DNA from: Taklimakanibacter deserti
GTDB taxonomy: Bacteria; Pseudomonadota; Alphaproteobacteria; Rhizobiales; Aestuariivirgaceae
Length of the DNA: 64,000 nucleotides
Assembly (NCBI GenBank): GCA_003574785.1
Contig: QORU01000016.1
Coordinates: forward strand, 1-64,000
Direction: 5' to 3'
The translations under genes were made by a program, and so were the position numbers. Of the stretch, positions 46,435-58,118 are shown in pieces. Each line of letters starts with the position of its first letter. Within the stretch, counting starts at the first letter, position 1. The notes beneath the pieces were generated by a model. It was given only the letters and a program-made list of their open reading frames with translations. It was not told the origin of the DNA and made no database searches.

Positions 46435-48168
46435 ATGAACCTCTTCGCCCATTTCCAACACGTCGTCCGCCGCGAGCTCGAAGCTTTGTCGCGCGAAGGT
46501 CAATTGCCCGCGGGACTCGACGTCAGCCGCGTGACGGTCGAGCCGCCGCGCGATTCGGCGCATGGCGATCTCGCCACCAATGCCGCCATGGTGCTGGCCA
46601 GGGCCGCCGGCAAGCAGCCTCGGATGATCGCACAGTTGCTCGCCGGGCGGCTCGCCGCCGATCCTGATATTCAGTCGACGGACATTGCCGGCCCCGGCTT
46701 CCTCAATGTCAGGCTCAAGGCCTCTTTCTGGCCCAAGCTTCTCGACTCCGCCTTGGCGTTGGGCGCGGACTACGGGCGCTCGACCATGGGAGCAGGCGAG
46801 AAGGTCAATGTCGAATATGTCTCCGCCAATCCCACCGGTCCCCTCCATGTCGGCCATTGCCGCGGCGCCGTCTTCGGCGATGCGCTGGCTGAGCTTCTCG
46901 CTCGCGCCGGTTTCTCCGTGACGCGCGAATACTACGTCAATGACGCCGGCGCCCAGGTCGATGTGCTCGCGCGTTCGGCCTATCTGCGCTATCGCGAAGC
47001 GCTCGGCGAGGACATCGGCGAGATCCCGGCCGGGCTTTATCCCGGCGACTATCTGAAGCCGGTCGGCCAGACGCTCGCTTATGACCACGACAAGGCGCTG
47101 CTCGACATGCCGGAAGCGGCGTGGCTGCCGATCGTGCGCGCCAAAGCGCTCACAATGATGATGGACCTCATCCGCGAGGACCTTGCCGCGCTCAATATCC
47201 GCCAGGAGATCTTCGTTTCCGAGAAGTCCCTGCATGACACGGGCGAGGTCGATCGCACCGTCGAGGAATTGCGCGCCCGTGGCCTCATCTACGAAGGCCG
47301 CCTGCCGCCGCCCAAAGGCGAGCTGCCGGAGGATTGGGAAGATCGCGAGCAGACGCTGTTCCGTGCCACCCGATTCGGCGATGACATCGATCGGCCGCTG
47401 ATCAAGTCGGACGGCTCCTACACCTATTTCGCCTCCGACATCGCCTATTCGCGCCACAAGATCATGCGGGACTTCAAGGAGCTCGTCTATGTTCTGGGCG
47501 CTGATCACTCGGGCTATGTGAAGCGGCTGGAGGCGATCGGCGCCGCCAATGCCGGCAACCGCGATGTGAAGGTCATCGTGCGCCTGTGCCAGCTCGTGAA
47601 GCTGTTCCGCGGCGGCGAGCCGGTCAGAATGTCGAAGCGCGCCGGCGAATTCGTGACGCTGCGCGATGTCGTCGAAGAGGTCGGGCCCGACGTGGTGCGC
47701 TTCATGATGCTTTACCGCAAGAACGAGGCGCCGCTCGATTTCGACTTCAAGAAGGTCACCGAACAGTCGAAGGAGAACCCGGTTTTCTACGTCCAATACG
47801 CGCATGCCCGGATCTGCTCGGTGTTCCGCAACGCGGGCGAGCTTGCCGCCGATGCGTCGGAACCCGATTTTTCAAGGCTCGCCGACGAATCCGAAATCCA
47901 ACTTATCCGCAGGATTGGCGAGTATCCGCGCGTGGTCGAGGCCGCCGCCACAGCTCACGAGCCTCACAGGATAGCCTTTTATCTATATGATCTCGCTAGC
48001 GATTTTCATGGCCTGTGGAACAAGGGCAAAGAGTCGCCGCAATTAAGATTTATTTTGGCTTCGGACATGCAAACTAGCCTTGCACGGCTCGCTTTATTGC
48101 GCGTGATTCGCTATGTTCTGGCAAACGGCCTAGGAATCCTCGGAGTGAAGCCCGTAGAGGAAATGTAG
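46435..48168 (+). CDS. argS: Arginyl-tRNA synthetase
   Basis: A 577-residue class I synthetase. The HIGH-type motif is HVGH in [20 protein letters not shown] (about residues 130-150) and the KMSKS-type motif is RMSKRAGEF. The C-terminal anticodon-binding DALR domain holds [18 protein letters not shown]. It is the first gene of the argS-SPOR-scpA-scpB cluster that is conserved in Rhizobiales and relatives. The 199-base gap upstream, shared with the SH3 gene, should contain the promoters. Confidence 0.96.
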   Translation: MNLFAHFQHVVRRELEALSREGQLPAGLDVSRVTVEPPRDSAHGDLATNAAMVLARAAGKQPRMIAQLLAGRLAADPDIQSTDIAGPGFLNVRLKASFWPKLLDSALALGADYGRSTMGAGEKVNVEYVSANPTGPLHVGHCRGAVFGDALAELLARAGFSVTREYYVNDAGAQVDVLARSAYLRYREALGEDIGEIPAGLYPGDYLKPVGQTLAYDHDKALLDMPEAAWLPIVRAKALTMMMDLIREDLAALNIRQEIFVSEKSLHDTGEVDRTVEELRARGLIYEGRLPPPKGELPEDWEDREQTLFRATRFGDDIDRPLIKSDGSYTYFASDIAYSRHKIMRDFKELVYVLGADHSGYVKRLEAIGAANAGNRDVKVIVRLCQLVKLFRGGEPVRMSKRAGEFVTLRDVVEEVGPDVVRFMMLYRKNEAPLDFDFKKVTEQSKENPVFYVQYAHARICSVFRNAGELAADASEPDFSRLADESEIQLIRRIGEYPRVVEAAATAHEPHRIAFYLYDLASDFHGLWNKGKESPQLRFILASDMQTSLARLALLRVIRYVLANGLGILGVKPVEEM

Positions 48169-48184
48169 ACGCGGGAACAGGTGG

Positions 48185-50683
48185 ATGGATCAAGATACTT
48201 CGAACAGTCCCGGCAAGGCACGTTGGCGCGAGAGGTTGGGCATGGGGAATCCGGGCAAAGACCTGCCAAAGATTTCCGATGAATTCAAATCGACGCCGCA
48301 AGCTCCTAGGCAGGCGCCCCCGGCGCCCGCGAAGGAGGCGAAACTCCCATCAGCCGCGACACGCGCGCATCAGCCTGTGACCAGGCCCGCGCCGATGGCG
48401 CCGCGCACCCCGCCGCGGCCAGCGCAGCAGGCGGGTGCGGGAGCTGCGCCGCGATCGGTCGCCCCGATACCGCAAGGGGCTTCCGGCCTCGGTGACCGTT
48501 TGCGCGCCGAACGTCACGCTGCGGAGAAGCTTGCCGAGCAGCGCGTCGCGCAAGCCCGCGGCAGCAGTGCCGACCGCCCGCTTCAGCCGCCTCAACGGAC
48601 GGCAGCGCCGCCAGCCGAGCGGCCGAAATTCTCGTTTTCGCCGGAGGAACTGGCGAAGGACAAGCGTGAGCAAGTGCCGCCGTCACCGCCCGAACGGGAG
48701 TTTCCGACCTTTTCCAGCAAACCCGGGCTGAGCGCCACGCCGCCACCGCCCTTGACGCCACCGCGTCCCGCACTCGGCGGCAGCAGTGCCCAGGCGCAGC
48801 CCGCGCAGCAGCCGCCGCCGCAAGCCCGCCAGCAGCCGCCCAAGCCGCCGGCGAACAGTGCTCCGCCGGCCACCGGCTTCCAGCCCCGCTTCAGCCCCCC
48901 GCCACAGCCTCCGGGTGGAAACTATCGTTCGCTTGATCCGCCGCCGAGCGGGTTCTCACAAAAGTCGAAGCCTTATGCGGACACGGCCGCTTTCCGCGAA
49001 GACCCGCTGGCGCGCCGGCCGGCCAGCCGCGAGCCGGCCAACCGCGAATACGACTCCTATCGCCGGGGGCCCACGCTGCCGCCGTCCCCGCAACCGGCCT
49101 TTGGCGAGGACGAGGGCCCGTCGCTTGGCGATTATCGCAGGCGCCCCCCGGTGCCGGCACGCGCGCGCCGGCCGGCTTACGATGAGGACGTCAACGAGGT
49201 CTTCGAGGATGAAGAACCGCCGCGCCCGCAGCGCCGCCGCGCTTCAGCCCAGGACTACAATCGCGCCTATCGCGATTATGAGGAGGGTTATGAAGCCGAA
49301 GCGCCGCGCCGGCGTGGCCCCTGGCCCTGGCTCTTGGCCTTCGCCGCCGTCGCCCTTCTGGCTGCCGGGATCATCTATTACTACCTGACCTACATGAAGG
49401 CGCCAGGCCAGGGGACTGGCAATGTGCCGGTCATCGAAGCGCCGGAGACGGCGCCCAAGACGGCGCCCGAGTCTTCGTCGGGCGGCTCGACGCTGGGAAC
49501 GCAAGGGGCGGCGCAGCCGAACGCGGCCGACCAGCGCAAGCAGATCTATGACCGCATCCTCGGCGACGATGAGGTCGGCGGCAACCAGGTCGTCCCGACG
49601 CAGGAGCAGCCGCAGACCATCGAACCGACGGGCGACAATGAGGGACAGGGCGCCGCACCTCTTCCCAATCCGGCGAGCGGCACGGATGGCAATGCCAATG
49701 AACCATTGCCGTTGCCCCTGCCGCCGCCCGGCGAGCAAGGATCGTTGCCGATCGATGCGAACCAGCAGAGCGCAGCCATGGGAGCCGTGAACAAGAGCTC
49801 GGCTTCCCAGCCCGTTTCGAACAGCGCGGCGGATACCGGCGCCCCGGTCCCCGGACAATTGGCCAAGGCGACCGAGCAGATTGCCGCGCAGCCGCTGCCG
49901 CAGATCGAACAGGTGAACGAGCCCGAACCGCTTCCCGTCCAGCCGGAAAAACCGGCCAAGCCGAAGCTGAAGGCCGAGAAGAAACCGCCCAAGAAAGTCG
50001 TGGCGGCGGAAGAGCCCGGGGCCGGACAGAATGATGGCGTAGAGCCGCTCGTTCTTGTGCCGCCGGCCCAGACAGGGACCACCCAGGCACAAGACATTCA
50101 GAACGTTAACACCCCGACCCCGATCGCCGTGCCCGATGCCGGTCAGCAGCCCCAGCCTGAGACCGCGGCGGTGGAACAGAAATCAAAATCCTTCTTCGGT
50201 TTCGGCTCGACCAAACGCAAGCTGACGGGCAAGGCGGCCGAACGGGCCAGCGCCCAGGGTGGCACCGGCAATTGGACCAATTCGCCAGACCCGAACAGCG
50301 CCAGCGCCGAGACGACCGACAACGCCGCGCCGCAACAGATCGCTGCCGTGGCGCCCGAGCCTCTGCCGGCTCCCGAACCTGCTCCCCAACCCGCTCCCCA
50401 GCCCGCCCCGCAGCAAGCCAAACCGTCGAGCGGTGGCGGCTATGTGGCGCAGCTCGCCTCCTTCCGCTCGGAAGCCGAGGCGATGGCCGAATATGATCGT
50501 CTGCGCGCCAAGCATGGCAATGTGCTGAGCGGCCTGAGCCCGCGCGTCGTCAAGGCCACCGTCGCCGGCGGATCGCGTTATCGCCTTGCCGTTGGGCCGC
50601 TCCCCTCGCGCTCGGCGGCGTCGAAAATCTGCAATTCGCTCATCGCTGCGGGCGAACGCGATTGCCTCGTACGCGGCAACTGA
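48185..50683 (+). CDS. SPOR-domain membrane protein
   Basis: An 832-residue inner-membrane protein. A long, low-complexity cytoplasmic part rich in Pro, Ala, Gln and Arg (about 1-375) precedes one membrane segment (about 379-405), a second disordered periplasmic region and a C-terminal SPOR domain (about 750-832, from GGYVAQLASFRSEAEAMAEY). SPOR domains bind denuded glycan at the division septum, so a role in division or peptidoglycan remodelling is likely. In relatives nagZ follows this gene, but here scpA does after a 192-base spacer with no gene. Confidence 0.85.
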   Translation: MDQDTSNSPGKARWRERLGMGNPGKDLPKISDEFKSTPQAPRQAPPAPAKEAKLPSAATRAHQPVTRPAPMAPRTPPRPAQQAGAGAAPRSVAPIPQGASGLGDRLRAERHAAEKLAEQRVAQARGSSADRPLQPPQRTAAPPAERPKFSFSPEELAKDKREQVPPSPPEREFPTFSSKPGLSATPPPPLTPPRPALGGSSAQAQPAQQPPPQARQQPPKPPANSAPPATGFQPRFSPPPQPPGGNYRSLDPPPSGFSQKSKPYADTAAFREDPLARRPASREPANREYDSYRRGPTLPPSPQPAFGEDEGPSLGDYRRRPPVPARARRPAYDEDVNEVFEDEEPPRPQRRRASAQDYNRAYRDYEEGYEAEAPRRRGPWPWLLAFAAVALLAAGIIYYYLTYMKAPGQGTGNVPVIEAPETAPKTAPESSSGGSTLGTQGAAQPNAADQRKQIYDRILGDDEVGGNQVVPTQEQPQTIEPTGDNEGQGAAPLPNPASGTDGNANEPLPLPLPPPGEQGSLPIDANQQSAAMGAVNKSSASQPVSNSAADTGAPVPGQLAKATEQIAAQPLPQIEQVNEPEPLPVQPEKPAKPKLKAEKKPPKKVVAAEEPGAGQNDGVEPLVLVPPAQTGTTQAQDIQNVNTPTPIAVPDAGQQPQPETAAVEQKSKSFFGFGSTKRKLTGKAAERASAQGGTGNWTNSPDPNSASAETTDNAAPQQIAAVAPEPLPAPEPAPQPAPQPAPQQAKPSSGGGYVAQLASFRSEAEAMAEYDRLRAKHGNVLSGLSPRVVKATVAGGSRYRLAVGPLPSRSAASKICNSLIAAGERDCLVRGN

Positions 50684-50875
50684 AGTCTGTTTTGACCCGA
50701 TCGGACCGGGATCTGCAGATCGGCAGCGGTGGCGAAATTCCGATGGAACGTCCAGACCCGACGACCGATCCCTTCGAACGGCTCGTAAAGCTTTGAATCT
50801 GGGGATAATCTGTCGGGAGGGGGGCGAATCACTTTCGCTTTCTGCGACAAGCTGACTGAAGCGAATTGCAAAACG
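50684..50875. other. Spacer between SPOR gene and scpA; nagZ absent
   Basis: This 192-base gap is where nagZ (beta-N-acetylhexosaminidase) stands in many alphaproteobacteria. I see no remnant of it; only a 17-codon frame at 50743-50796 is open, too short to support. Confidence 0.45.
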
Positions 50876-51688
50876 ATGACGAACGAAATCACAGAAAAGA
50901 CTTGGCCGGACGGCGAGGGACCGCTGCGTCAGGAGACGCCACCCGCCGATGAGGAGACCTTCATCGTCGATGTGTCGGGCTTCGAAGGCCCGATGGATCT
51001 CTTGCTCGAGCTCGCCCGCCATCACAAGATCGATCTGTCGCAGATTTCCATCCTGGCGCTGGCCGAGCAGTATCTTGCGTTCATCGACCAGGCTCGTGCC
51101 CGCCGCCTCGAGATCGCCGCCGACTATCTGGTGATGGCGGCCTGGCTTGCCTATCTCAAGTCGCGTCTTCTCCTGCCCAAGATGCCGGGCGAGGAAGAGA
51201 TGCCGGCGGAAGATCTGGCGGCACAGCTTTCCTTCCGCTTGCAGAAGCTGCAGGCGATGCGCGATGCCGCGGCGCAGCTCATGTCGCGCAACCGCTTGGG
51301 TCGCGATGTCTTCGCGCGCGGCGAGCCCGAGAAGCTCGTCTTCGACACCAGGGTCGAATATGCCGACAATCTCATCGATCTGCTCAAGGCCTATGCCGAG
51401 AGGCGGCAGAAGAAGTCGCGCCATCACACTTATACGGTCAAGCGCATCAAGGCATGGTCGATCAAGGACGCGCGCCATATCCTCGAGCGCCTGGTCGGAC
51501 GCATGGACGATTGGGGCAGCCTCGACACGTGGCTTGCGGATTATATGGGCTCGACCGAGGGCCGCACCACGGTGATCGCCTCGAGCTTCACGGCAAGCCT
51601 GGAGCTCGCCCGCGAAGGCGTCATCGAGATCAGGCAGGAACGGGCCTTCGAGCCTATTTACATGCGCCGGCGCGCCAGCGCCGCGTGA
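50876..51688 (+). CDS. scpA: Segregation and condensation protein A
   Basis: A 270-residue kleisin that bridges the SMC dimer with ScpB. The family core is FIVDVSGFEGPMDLLLELAR, then HKIDLSQISILALAEQYLAF and ADYLVMAAWLAYLKSRLLLP. The acidic N-terminal lead is typical. scpB follows after 16 bases, so the two are co-transcribed and act together in chromosome segregation. Confidence 0.95.
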   Translation: MTNEITEKTWPDGEGPLRQETPPADEETFIVDVSGFEGPMDLLLELARHHKIDLSQISILALAEQYLAFIDQARARRLEIAADYLVMAAWLAYLKSRLLLPKMPGEEEMPAEDLAAQLSFRLQKLQAMRDAAAQLMSRNRLGRDVFARGEPEKLVFDTRVEYADNLIDLLKAYAERRQKKSRHHTYTVKRIKAWSIKDARHILERLVGRMDDWGSLDTWLADYMGSTEGRTTVIASSFTASLELAREGVIEIRQERAFEPIYMRRRASAA

Positions 51689-51704
51689 GAAGGAAGTAGA
51701 AGTC

Positions 51705-52496
51705 ATGACTAGGCCACAGGCAATTGCGACGTCACCGGAAGCCGAGGAGCCGGTGACGGATGAAAGCATGTCAGAGCCGAGCGACAATGTGACGATGCAT
51801 CCGCGCGCCGATCGCAGCCATCACCTGCGCATCGTTGAAGCGCTGCTGTTCGCCGCGGCCGAGCCCTTGTCGGCCGAGCAATTGAGCGCCGCCTTGCCGG
51901 AAGGGGTTGACCTGCCGTCCTTGCTGGCCGATCTGCAGACGAATTATGCCAATCGCGGCGTCAACCTGGTCCAGGTCGGCGGCAAATGGGCGCTGCGCAC
52001 CGCGGGCGATCTGAGCTTCCTGTTGCGCCGCGAGGCGGTCGAGCAGAAGCGCCTGTCGAAGGCAGGGCTCGAGACGCTGGCGATCATCGCCTATCACCAG
52101 CCGGTCACCCGCGCCGAGATCGAGGAAATCCGCGGCGTCGCCATTTCCAAGGGCACCCTCGACACCTTGCTGGAAGTCGGCTGGGCGCGCATGCGCGGCC
52201 GTCGCCGCACGCCGGGCCGTCCGGTGACCTATGGCACGACGCCCGCCTTCCTGTCGCATTTCGGTCTGAACGAGATCGGCGACCTGCCGGGCATGCAGGA
52301 GTTGCGCGGCGCCGGCCTGCTCGATGCCACCATGCCGCCGGGCTTCGATGTGCCGATCCCCAGGGTGACCGACGAATTGACGCCGGAGGAGGATCCTCTC
52401 GACGGGGATGAGCAGATTCCCTTGGAAATGCATTTGCCGGAAGAGGAAGAGCCTGCGCCCGAGGAGGGGCAGGACAGCAACGAGGCCAATTCCTGA
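51705..52496 (+). CDS. scpB: Segregation and condensation protein B
   Basis: A 263-residue winged-helix protein, partner of ScpA in the SMC-ScpAB complex. Diagnostic motifs: RIVEALLFAAAEPLSAEQL, GLETLAIIAYHQPVTRAEIE and GRRRTPGRPVTYGTTPAFL. The C-terminal tail is long and acidic (PEEEEPAPEEGQ), as in many alphaproteobacteria. GGAAGTAGAAG precedes the start. It ends 54 bases before an unrelated ABC ATPase gene, which separates it from tatA. Confidence 0.95.
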   Translation: MTRPQAIATSPEAEEPVTDESMSEPSDNVTMHPRADRSHHLRIVEALLFAAAEPLSAEQLSAALPEGVDLPSLLADLQTNYANRGVNLVQVGGKWALRTAGDLSFLLRREAVEQKRLSKAGLETLAIIAYHQPVTRAEIEEIRGVAISKGTLDTLLEVGWARMRGRRRTPGRPVTYGTTPAFLSHFGLNEIGDLPGMQELRGAGLLDATMPPGFDVPIPRVTDELTPEEDPLDGDEQIPLEMHLPEEEEPAPEEGQDSNEANS

Positions 52497-52550
52497 CTGT
52501 GCTGCTCAGTCTTCTTGGCCTCGGCCGGGCGGTAGTGTACATCGCCCCTT

Positions 52551-53681
<1,131 letters not shown>

Positions 53682-53776
53682 CAGGCGGGCAGTTTTGTTG
53701 CGGCGCTCACCCCTTTCTGCAATAGTGCCGGCAACGCAAGGGCCAGTGGGTCCTCATGATCTCAAGGGAGTAGTAA

Positions 53777-53998
53777 ATGGGTTCGCTTTCGATTTGGCAC
53801 TGGCTGCTGGTGATCCTGGTGGTCGTCCTCTTGTTCGGCCGCGGCAAGATCTCCGATCTGATGGGTGATGTGGCCAAGGGCATCAAGAGCTTCAAGAAGG
53901 GCATGGCCGACGACACGGCCGATGCCGAAGCTGACGACAAGACGAAGTCGCTCGAGCAGTCGACCGAGACCAAGGTCGGCGACAAGGTCAAAAGCTGA
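53777..53998 (+). CDS. tatA: Twin-arginine translocase subunit TatA
   Basis: A 73-residue single-span protein that forms the Tat pore. It begins [20 protein letters not shown] with the FG-hinge motif FGRGK, then an amphipathic helix ([19 protein letters not shown]) and an acidic tail. AAGGGAG precedes the start. First gene of tatA-tatB-tatC. Confidence 0.96.
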   Translation: MGSLSIWHWLLVILVVVLLFGRGKISDLMGDVAKGIKSFKKGMADDTADAEADDKTKSLEQSTETKVGDKVKS

Positions 53999-54039
53999 TT
54001 TGGGCTAAGGCCCGGAGCTGACGGGGCCAGAGAGCCACA

Positions 54040-54489
54040 ATGTTTGATTTCGGCATCGGCTATACCGAACTGGTGGTGATTGCCCTGGTGGCCATCATCG
54101 TCATCGGACCAAAGGATCTACCGAAAGTGCTCCGCGCGTTCGGCCGCACCATGCAGAAGGTGCGCGGCATGGCACGCGAATTCCAGGGCCATCTCGATCA
54201 AGCGATGCGGGAAGCCGGCGTCGACGAGATCAAGAAGGAAATCAGCAATCTCAAGACCATGAATCCGGTCGAGGATGTGAAGAAGGAGATCAACTCGATC
54301 TCCGCCAGCAATCCAATACCGACGGTGGCAAAAGACCTGACCACCGAGCTGAAGAAGCAGGACGACGACTTCAAGAAGTACTTCGGCGAGAACGGCGCCA
54401 CGTCGGCTGAAGCCAAGCCTGCCGTGGAAGCTGCAAAGGCGGAGCCCGCGCCCGCCGCCAAGCCCGAAGCGCCGCCCGTGGTGCATTGA
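54040..54489 (+). CDS. tatB: Twin-arginine translocase subunit TatB
   Basis: A 149-residue receptor subunit. The N-terminal span MFDFGIGYTELVVIALVAII is followed by the GPKDLPKVLRAFG hinge and amphipathic helix. The C-terminal region is longer and rich in Ala, Pro, Glu and Lys. It binds substrates with TatC. tatC begins at the last base of its stop codon (TGATG), indicating coupling. Confidence 0.95.
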   Translation: MFDFGIGYTELVVIALVAIIVIGPKDLPKVLRAFGRTMQKVRGMAREFQGHLDQAMREAGVDEIKKEISNLKTMNPVEDVKKEINSISASNPIPTVAKDLTTELKKQDDDFKKYFGENGATSAEAKPAVEAAKAEPAPAAKPEAPPVVH

Positions 54490-55277
54490 TGAGCCAGGCT
54501 GATATCGACGCTACCGAAGCTCCTCTGCTCGACCATCTGATCGAGTTGCGCAAAAGGCTGATCTATTGCGTGATCGGCCTCGTCCTCGCTTTCGTGCTGA
54601 GCTTCGCCTTCTCGACCCAGATCTTCAACATCCTGATCCTGCCTTTCGAATGGGGGACGGGCGCATCGGCCAAGCTCATCCAGACCCAGCTTTTGGGCTT
54701 CTTCCTCGTCAAGCTGAAGATCGGTTTCTTCGGCGCGCTGTTCATCACCTTTCCGCTCATCGCCATCCAGATCTATCGCTTCGTGGCGCCGGGCCTCTAC
54801 AGCAATGAGCGCAACGCCTTCCGGCCCTATCTCATCGCCACGCCGATCTTCTTCGTGCTCGGCGCCTGTCTCGTCTTCTTCTTCCTGCTGCCGGTCGCGA
54901 TCAGGTTCTTCTACAGTCTCATCGAAGGCACGGGCGGCGGCGGCCAGTCGGCCGTCGAGCTCATGCCGGACGTGCTCTCCTATCTCGACTTCGTGATGAT
55001 GCTGATCCTGGCCTTTGGCCTGTGCTTCCAGCTACCCGTCATCCTGACCCTTCTCGGTCAGATCGGCGTTCTTTCCTATGAGCAGCTGAAAAGCGGGCGC
55101 AAATTCGCAATCGTCGGCGTCTTCATTGTCGCCGCCGTCCTGACGCCGCCCGATCCCATTTCGCAGATCGCCATGGCAGTCCCGCTGATGGCGCTCTATG
55201 AGGTCTCCGTGCAGGCCGTGAGATTCCTCGAAAGCCGGCGCGCTGCCCAGGCGGCGAAAGAGGCCGCCGCCGAATAG
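54489..55277 (+). CDS. tatC: Twin-arginine translocase subunit TatC
   Basis: A 262-residue protein with six membrane segments that recognises the twin-arginine signal. The signature LLDHLIELRKRLIYC at the N-terminus and the conserved LFITFPLIAIQIYRFVAPGL and EQLKSGRKFAIVGVFIVAAV segments are present. The ATG at 54489 overlaps the tatB stop; a TTG at 54486 would add one residue. serS follows after 91 bases. Confidence 0.96.
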   Translation: MSQADIDATEAPLLDHLIELRKRLIYCVIGLVLAFVLSFAFSTQIFNILILPFEWGTGASAKLIQTQLLGFFLVKLKIGFFGALFITFPLIAIQIYRFVAPGLYSNERNAFRPYLIATPIFFVLGACLVFFFLLPVAIRFFYSLIEGTGGGGQSAVELMPDVLSYLDFVMMLILAFGLCFQLPVILTLLGQIGVLSYEQLKSGRKFAIVGVFIVAAVLTPPDPISQIAMAVPLMALYEVSVQAVRFLESRRAAQAAKEAAAE

Positions 55278-55317
55278 TCGATCGGCTGTCAATAAATTCT
55301 TAAAATTGATGCAGCCT

Positions 55318-55345
55318 TTGCCTTCCGCGGCCGGGGCTCTATAGC
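55318..55345 (+). promoter_or_regulatory. Candidate serS promoter
   Basis: TTGCCT (55318-55323) and TATAGC (55340-55345) are 16 bases apart, 23 bases before the serS start. Confidence 0.4.
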
Positions 55346-55368
55346 ATCCCGCAACACGGGAATCGGAC

Positions 55369-56646
55369 ATGCACGACATCAAATTCATCCGCGACAATCC
55401 GCAAGGCTTCGACGAGGGCCTCGCCAAGCGTGGGCTCGCGGCGCAGGCGGCAGCGCTCGTCGCCCTCGATGAGGAGCGCCGCAGCCTCATCGCCAGGCTC
55501 CAGGCGCTGCAGGAGCGCCGCAACGCCGCCTCCAAGGAGATCGGCCAGGCCATGGGCAAGGGCGACAAGGCGAAAGCCGAGGCGCTCAAGGCGGAGGTCG
55601 CCCGCATCAAGGATGGCATGCCGGCCGAGGAGGAGGCGCTGAAGGCAGCCGAGGCCGCCTTGCACAATGCGCTCGCGGCGATCCCCAATCTGCCGGCGGA
55701 TGACGTGCCGGAAGGGCCGGACGAGACCGCCAATGTCGAGATCCGCCGCCACGGGAGGCCCCGGGGCCTCAACATGGCGAAGCAGCATTTCGAGATCGGC
55801 GAGGCGCTGGGGCTCATGGATTTCGAGACGGCGGCGAAGATTTCGGGCGCCCGGTTCGTCGTGCTCAAGGGCGCGCTCGCCCGGCTCGAGCGGGCGCTTG
55901 GCAATTTCATGATCGATCTCCACACGCGCGAGCATGGCTATACCGAAGTCAATCCGCCCTTGATCGTGCGCGACGAAACCATGTTCGGCACGGCGCAACT
56001 GCCGAAATTCGCCGAGGACCAGTTCCATACGACCGATGGCCGCTGGCTCATCCCGACGGCGGAAGTCTCGCTCACCAATCTGGTGCGCGAATCCGTGCTG
56101 GAGGAAGGGGCGCTGCCGATCCGCGTCACCGCCTGGACGCCGTGCTTCCGCTCGGAAGCGGGTGCAGCGGGGCGCGACACCCGCGGCATGATCCGCCAGC
56201 ACCAATTCTCCAAGGTCGAGCTCGTCTCGATCACGGCGCCTGAGCAGTCGGGCGATGAGCATGAGCGGATGACCAGATGCGCCGAGGAGGTGCTGAAGCG
56301 GCTCGATCTGCCTTACCGCACGCTGACACTGTCGACCGGCGACATGGGCTTCGCGGCCCGCAAGACCTATGACATCGAGGTCTGGCTGCCGGGCCAGAAC
56401 GCCTATCGCGAGATTTCCTCCTGTTCCGTCTGCGGCGACTTCCAGGCGCGGCGCATGGATGCGCGCTTCAGGCCCAAGGAAGGCAAGGGGCCACGCTTCG
56501 TGCACACGCTCAACGGCTCGGGCGTCGCCGTCGGCCGCGCCCTCATCGCAGTGCTCGAGAACTATCAGAATCCGGATGGCAGCGTCACGATCCCCGAGGC
56601 GCTGCGCCCCTATATGAACAACGAGACGACGATCAAGGGCCTATAA
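55369..56646 (+). CDS. serS: Seryl-tRNA synthetase
   Basis: A 425-residue class II synthetase. An N-terminal coiled coil (about 25-105, [20 protein letters not shown]) reaches tRNA-Ser, and the catalytic core has motif 2 ([20 protein letters not shown]) and motif 3 ([16 protein letters not shown]). It also charges tRNA-Sec if present. The TAA stop overlaps the surE start (TAATG), the usual serS-surE-pcm order. Confidence 0.97.
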   Translation: MHDIKFIRDNPQGFDEGLAKRGLAAQAAALVALDEERRSLIARLQALQERRNAASKEIGQAMGKGDKAKAEALKAEVARIKDGMPAEEEALKAAEAALHNALAAIPNLPADDVPEGPDETANVEIRRHGRPRGLNMAKQHFEIGEALGLMDFETAAKISGARFVVLKGALARLERALGNFMIDLHTREHGYTEVNPPLIVRDETMFGTAQLPKFAEDQFHTTDGRWLIPTAEVSLTNLVRESVLEEGALPIRVTAWTPCFRSEAGAAGRDTRGMIRQHQFSKVELVSITAPEQSGDEHERMTRCAEEVLKRLDLPYRTLTLSTGDMGFAARKTYDIEVWLPGQNAYREISSCSVCGDFQARRMDARFRPKEGKGPRFVHTLNGSGVAVGRALIAVLENYQNPDGSVTIPEALRPYMNNETTIKGL

Positions 56647-57410
56647 TGCGCATCCTCCTCACCAATGATGACGGCATATATGCCGAAGGCCTCGAGTCGC
56701 TGGAAAAGATCGCGCGCGAGATTTCCGACGACATCTGGATCGTGGCGCCGGAGTCCGAGCAGTCGGGCGCCTCGCACTCGCTGTCGCTCGCCGACCCCTT
56801 GCGCCTGCGCAAGGTCGGCGAGCGCCGCTTCGCCGTCCTCGGCACGCCGACCGATTGCGTCGTCATGGCGGCGCGCAAGATCATGCCCGACGCTCCCGAT
56901 CTCGTTCTCTCCGGCGTCAATCGCGGCCAGAATATCGCCGATGATGTGACCTATTCCGGTACCATCGCCGCGGCCATGGAAGGCACCACGCTGGGCTTCA
57001 AGTCCATCGCGCTGTCGCAAGTCATCGGCATCCACAATCGCGATGCGCTCACTTACGACGTCGCCGAACGCCACGGCGCCAATGTGCTCAAGCAGCTTCT
57101 CGACGTCGAATTGGGACCGGGCGTGCTGCTCAACATCAATTTCCCCGATTGCCGGCCGGACGAGGTCGTGGGTGTCGAGGTGACGCGGCAAGGCAAGCGC
57201 GACCAGAATCTCCTCACCATCGACGAGCGCCGCGACACGCGCGGGCGGCCTTATTATTGGGTCGGCTTCCAGCGCGAGCGCGGCAATCCGCCGGCCGGGA
57301 CCGATCTCAGGGCTGCTTTCGAGAAGCGCATCTCGGTGACGCCGCTCCACATGAACCTGACACAGCTCGAAGCCATAGAACCATTGCGGGTGGCGCTGGA
57401 GAAAACGTGA
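56646..57410 (+). CDS. surE: 5'-nucleotidase SurE
   Basis: A 254-residue metal-dependent phosphatase that acts on nucleotides and helps stationary-phase survival. The metal-binding LLTNDDGIYAEG at the N-terminus and the GVNRGQNIADDVTYSGTIAA segment are complete; a SGASHSLSL loop also fits. It overlaps serS by one base and pcm by four, so the three are translationally coupled. Confidence 0.96.
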   Translation: MRILLTNDDGIYAEGLESLEKIAREISDDIWIVAPESEQSGASHSLSLADPLRLRKVGERRFAVLGTPTDCVVMAARKIMPDAPDLVLSGVNRGQNIADDVTYSGTIAAAMEGTTLGFKSIALSQVIGIHNRDALTYDVAERHGANVLKQLLDVELGPGVLLNINFPDCRPDEVVGVEVTRQGKRDQNLLTIDERRDTRGRPYYWVGFQRERGNPPAGTDLRAAFEKRISVTPLHMNLTQLEAIEPLRVALEKT

Positions 57411-58048
57411 CCGAGGACTATCGCAAGATCGAGCTGATCATGTCCCTGCGCAATCAGGGCATTCGCGATCAGAGGATTCTCGAAGCGATAGAGCGTACCC
57501 CTCGTGAAATGTTCTTGGGCCCGTCCTTCCAGCCGATGGCCTATGCCGACCAGGCATTGCCGATCGCCTGCGGCCAGACGATCAGCCAGCCCTATGTGGT
57601 CGCGTTCATGACCGACCGGCTGAAATTGAACGACCGCTGCAAGGTGCTCGAGATCGGCACTGGCTCGGGCTACCAGACCGCCATCCTCTCGCCGCTCTGC
57701 CGCCGGGTCTATACGATCGAGCGCTACCGCACGCTGGCGAAAGAGGCCGGCGAGCGCTTCAAGGCGCTGGGCCTTTCCAATGTCACGCAAATGGTGGGCG
57801 ATGGCCATAAAGGCTGGCCGAAACTGGCGCCCTTCGACCGCATCATCGTCACCGCGGCGGCAGCCGAGGTGCCGCAGGCGCTGGGCGATCAGCTGGCCGT
57901 GGGCGGCATCATGATCATCCCGCTGCAGTCGGGGCCGATGAGCCAGGAACTCGTGCGCATCACCCGCGACGAGCGGGGTCTCGCCCATGAGCGCCTGCTG
58001 CCGGTGAGGTTCGTGCCCCTGGTGGAAGGAATCGCCCGGGAAAGCTAG
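57407..58048 (+). CDS. pcm: Protein-L-isoaspartate O-methyltransferase
   Basis: A 213-residue SAM-dependent repair enzyme for damaged Asp/Asn residues. The SAM motif VLEIGTGSGYQTAIL and the family segment PIACGQTISQPYVVAFM are present. The start is a GTG at 57407 that overlaps the surE stop, with GGAG upstream; the frame is open further but that part lies within surE. Confidence 0.95.
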   Translation: MTEDYRKIELIMSLRNQGIRDQRILEAIERTPREMFLGPSFQPMAYADQALPIACGQTISQPYVVAFMTDRLKLNDRCKVLEIGTGSGYQTAILSPLCRRVYTIERYRTLAKEAGERFKALGLSNVTQMVGDGHKGWPKLAPFDRIIVTAAAAEVPQALGDQLAVGGIMIIPLQSGPMSQELVRITRDERGLAHERLLPVRFVPLVEGIARES

Positions 58049-58118
58049 TCGTTTTCGGGTGGTTCCGCTCCAACAGGGCGACTATTGTCGAGACAAATGC
58101 GATTGACGAGGTGCCGTG

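Noticed and set aside
46351..47805. Antisense frame over argS
   Set aside because: Mirror of GC-rich codons of argS; no motif.
50743..50796. 17-codon frame in the SPOR-scpA gap, possible nagZ remnant
   Set aside because: Too short and no similarity to the NagZ C-terminus that I can recall.
50183..51787. Antisense frame over the SPOR and scpA genes
   Set aside because: It spans two real genes and a gap on the other strand and has no recognisable protein features.
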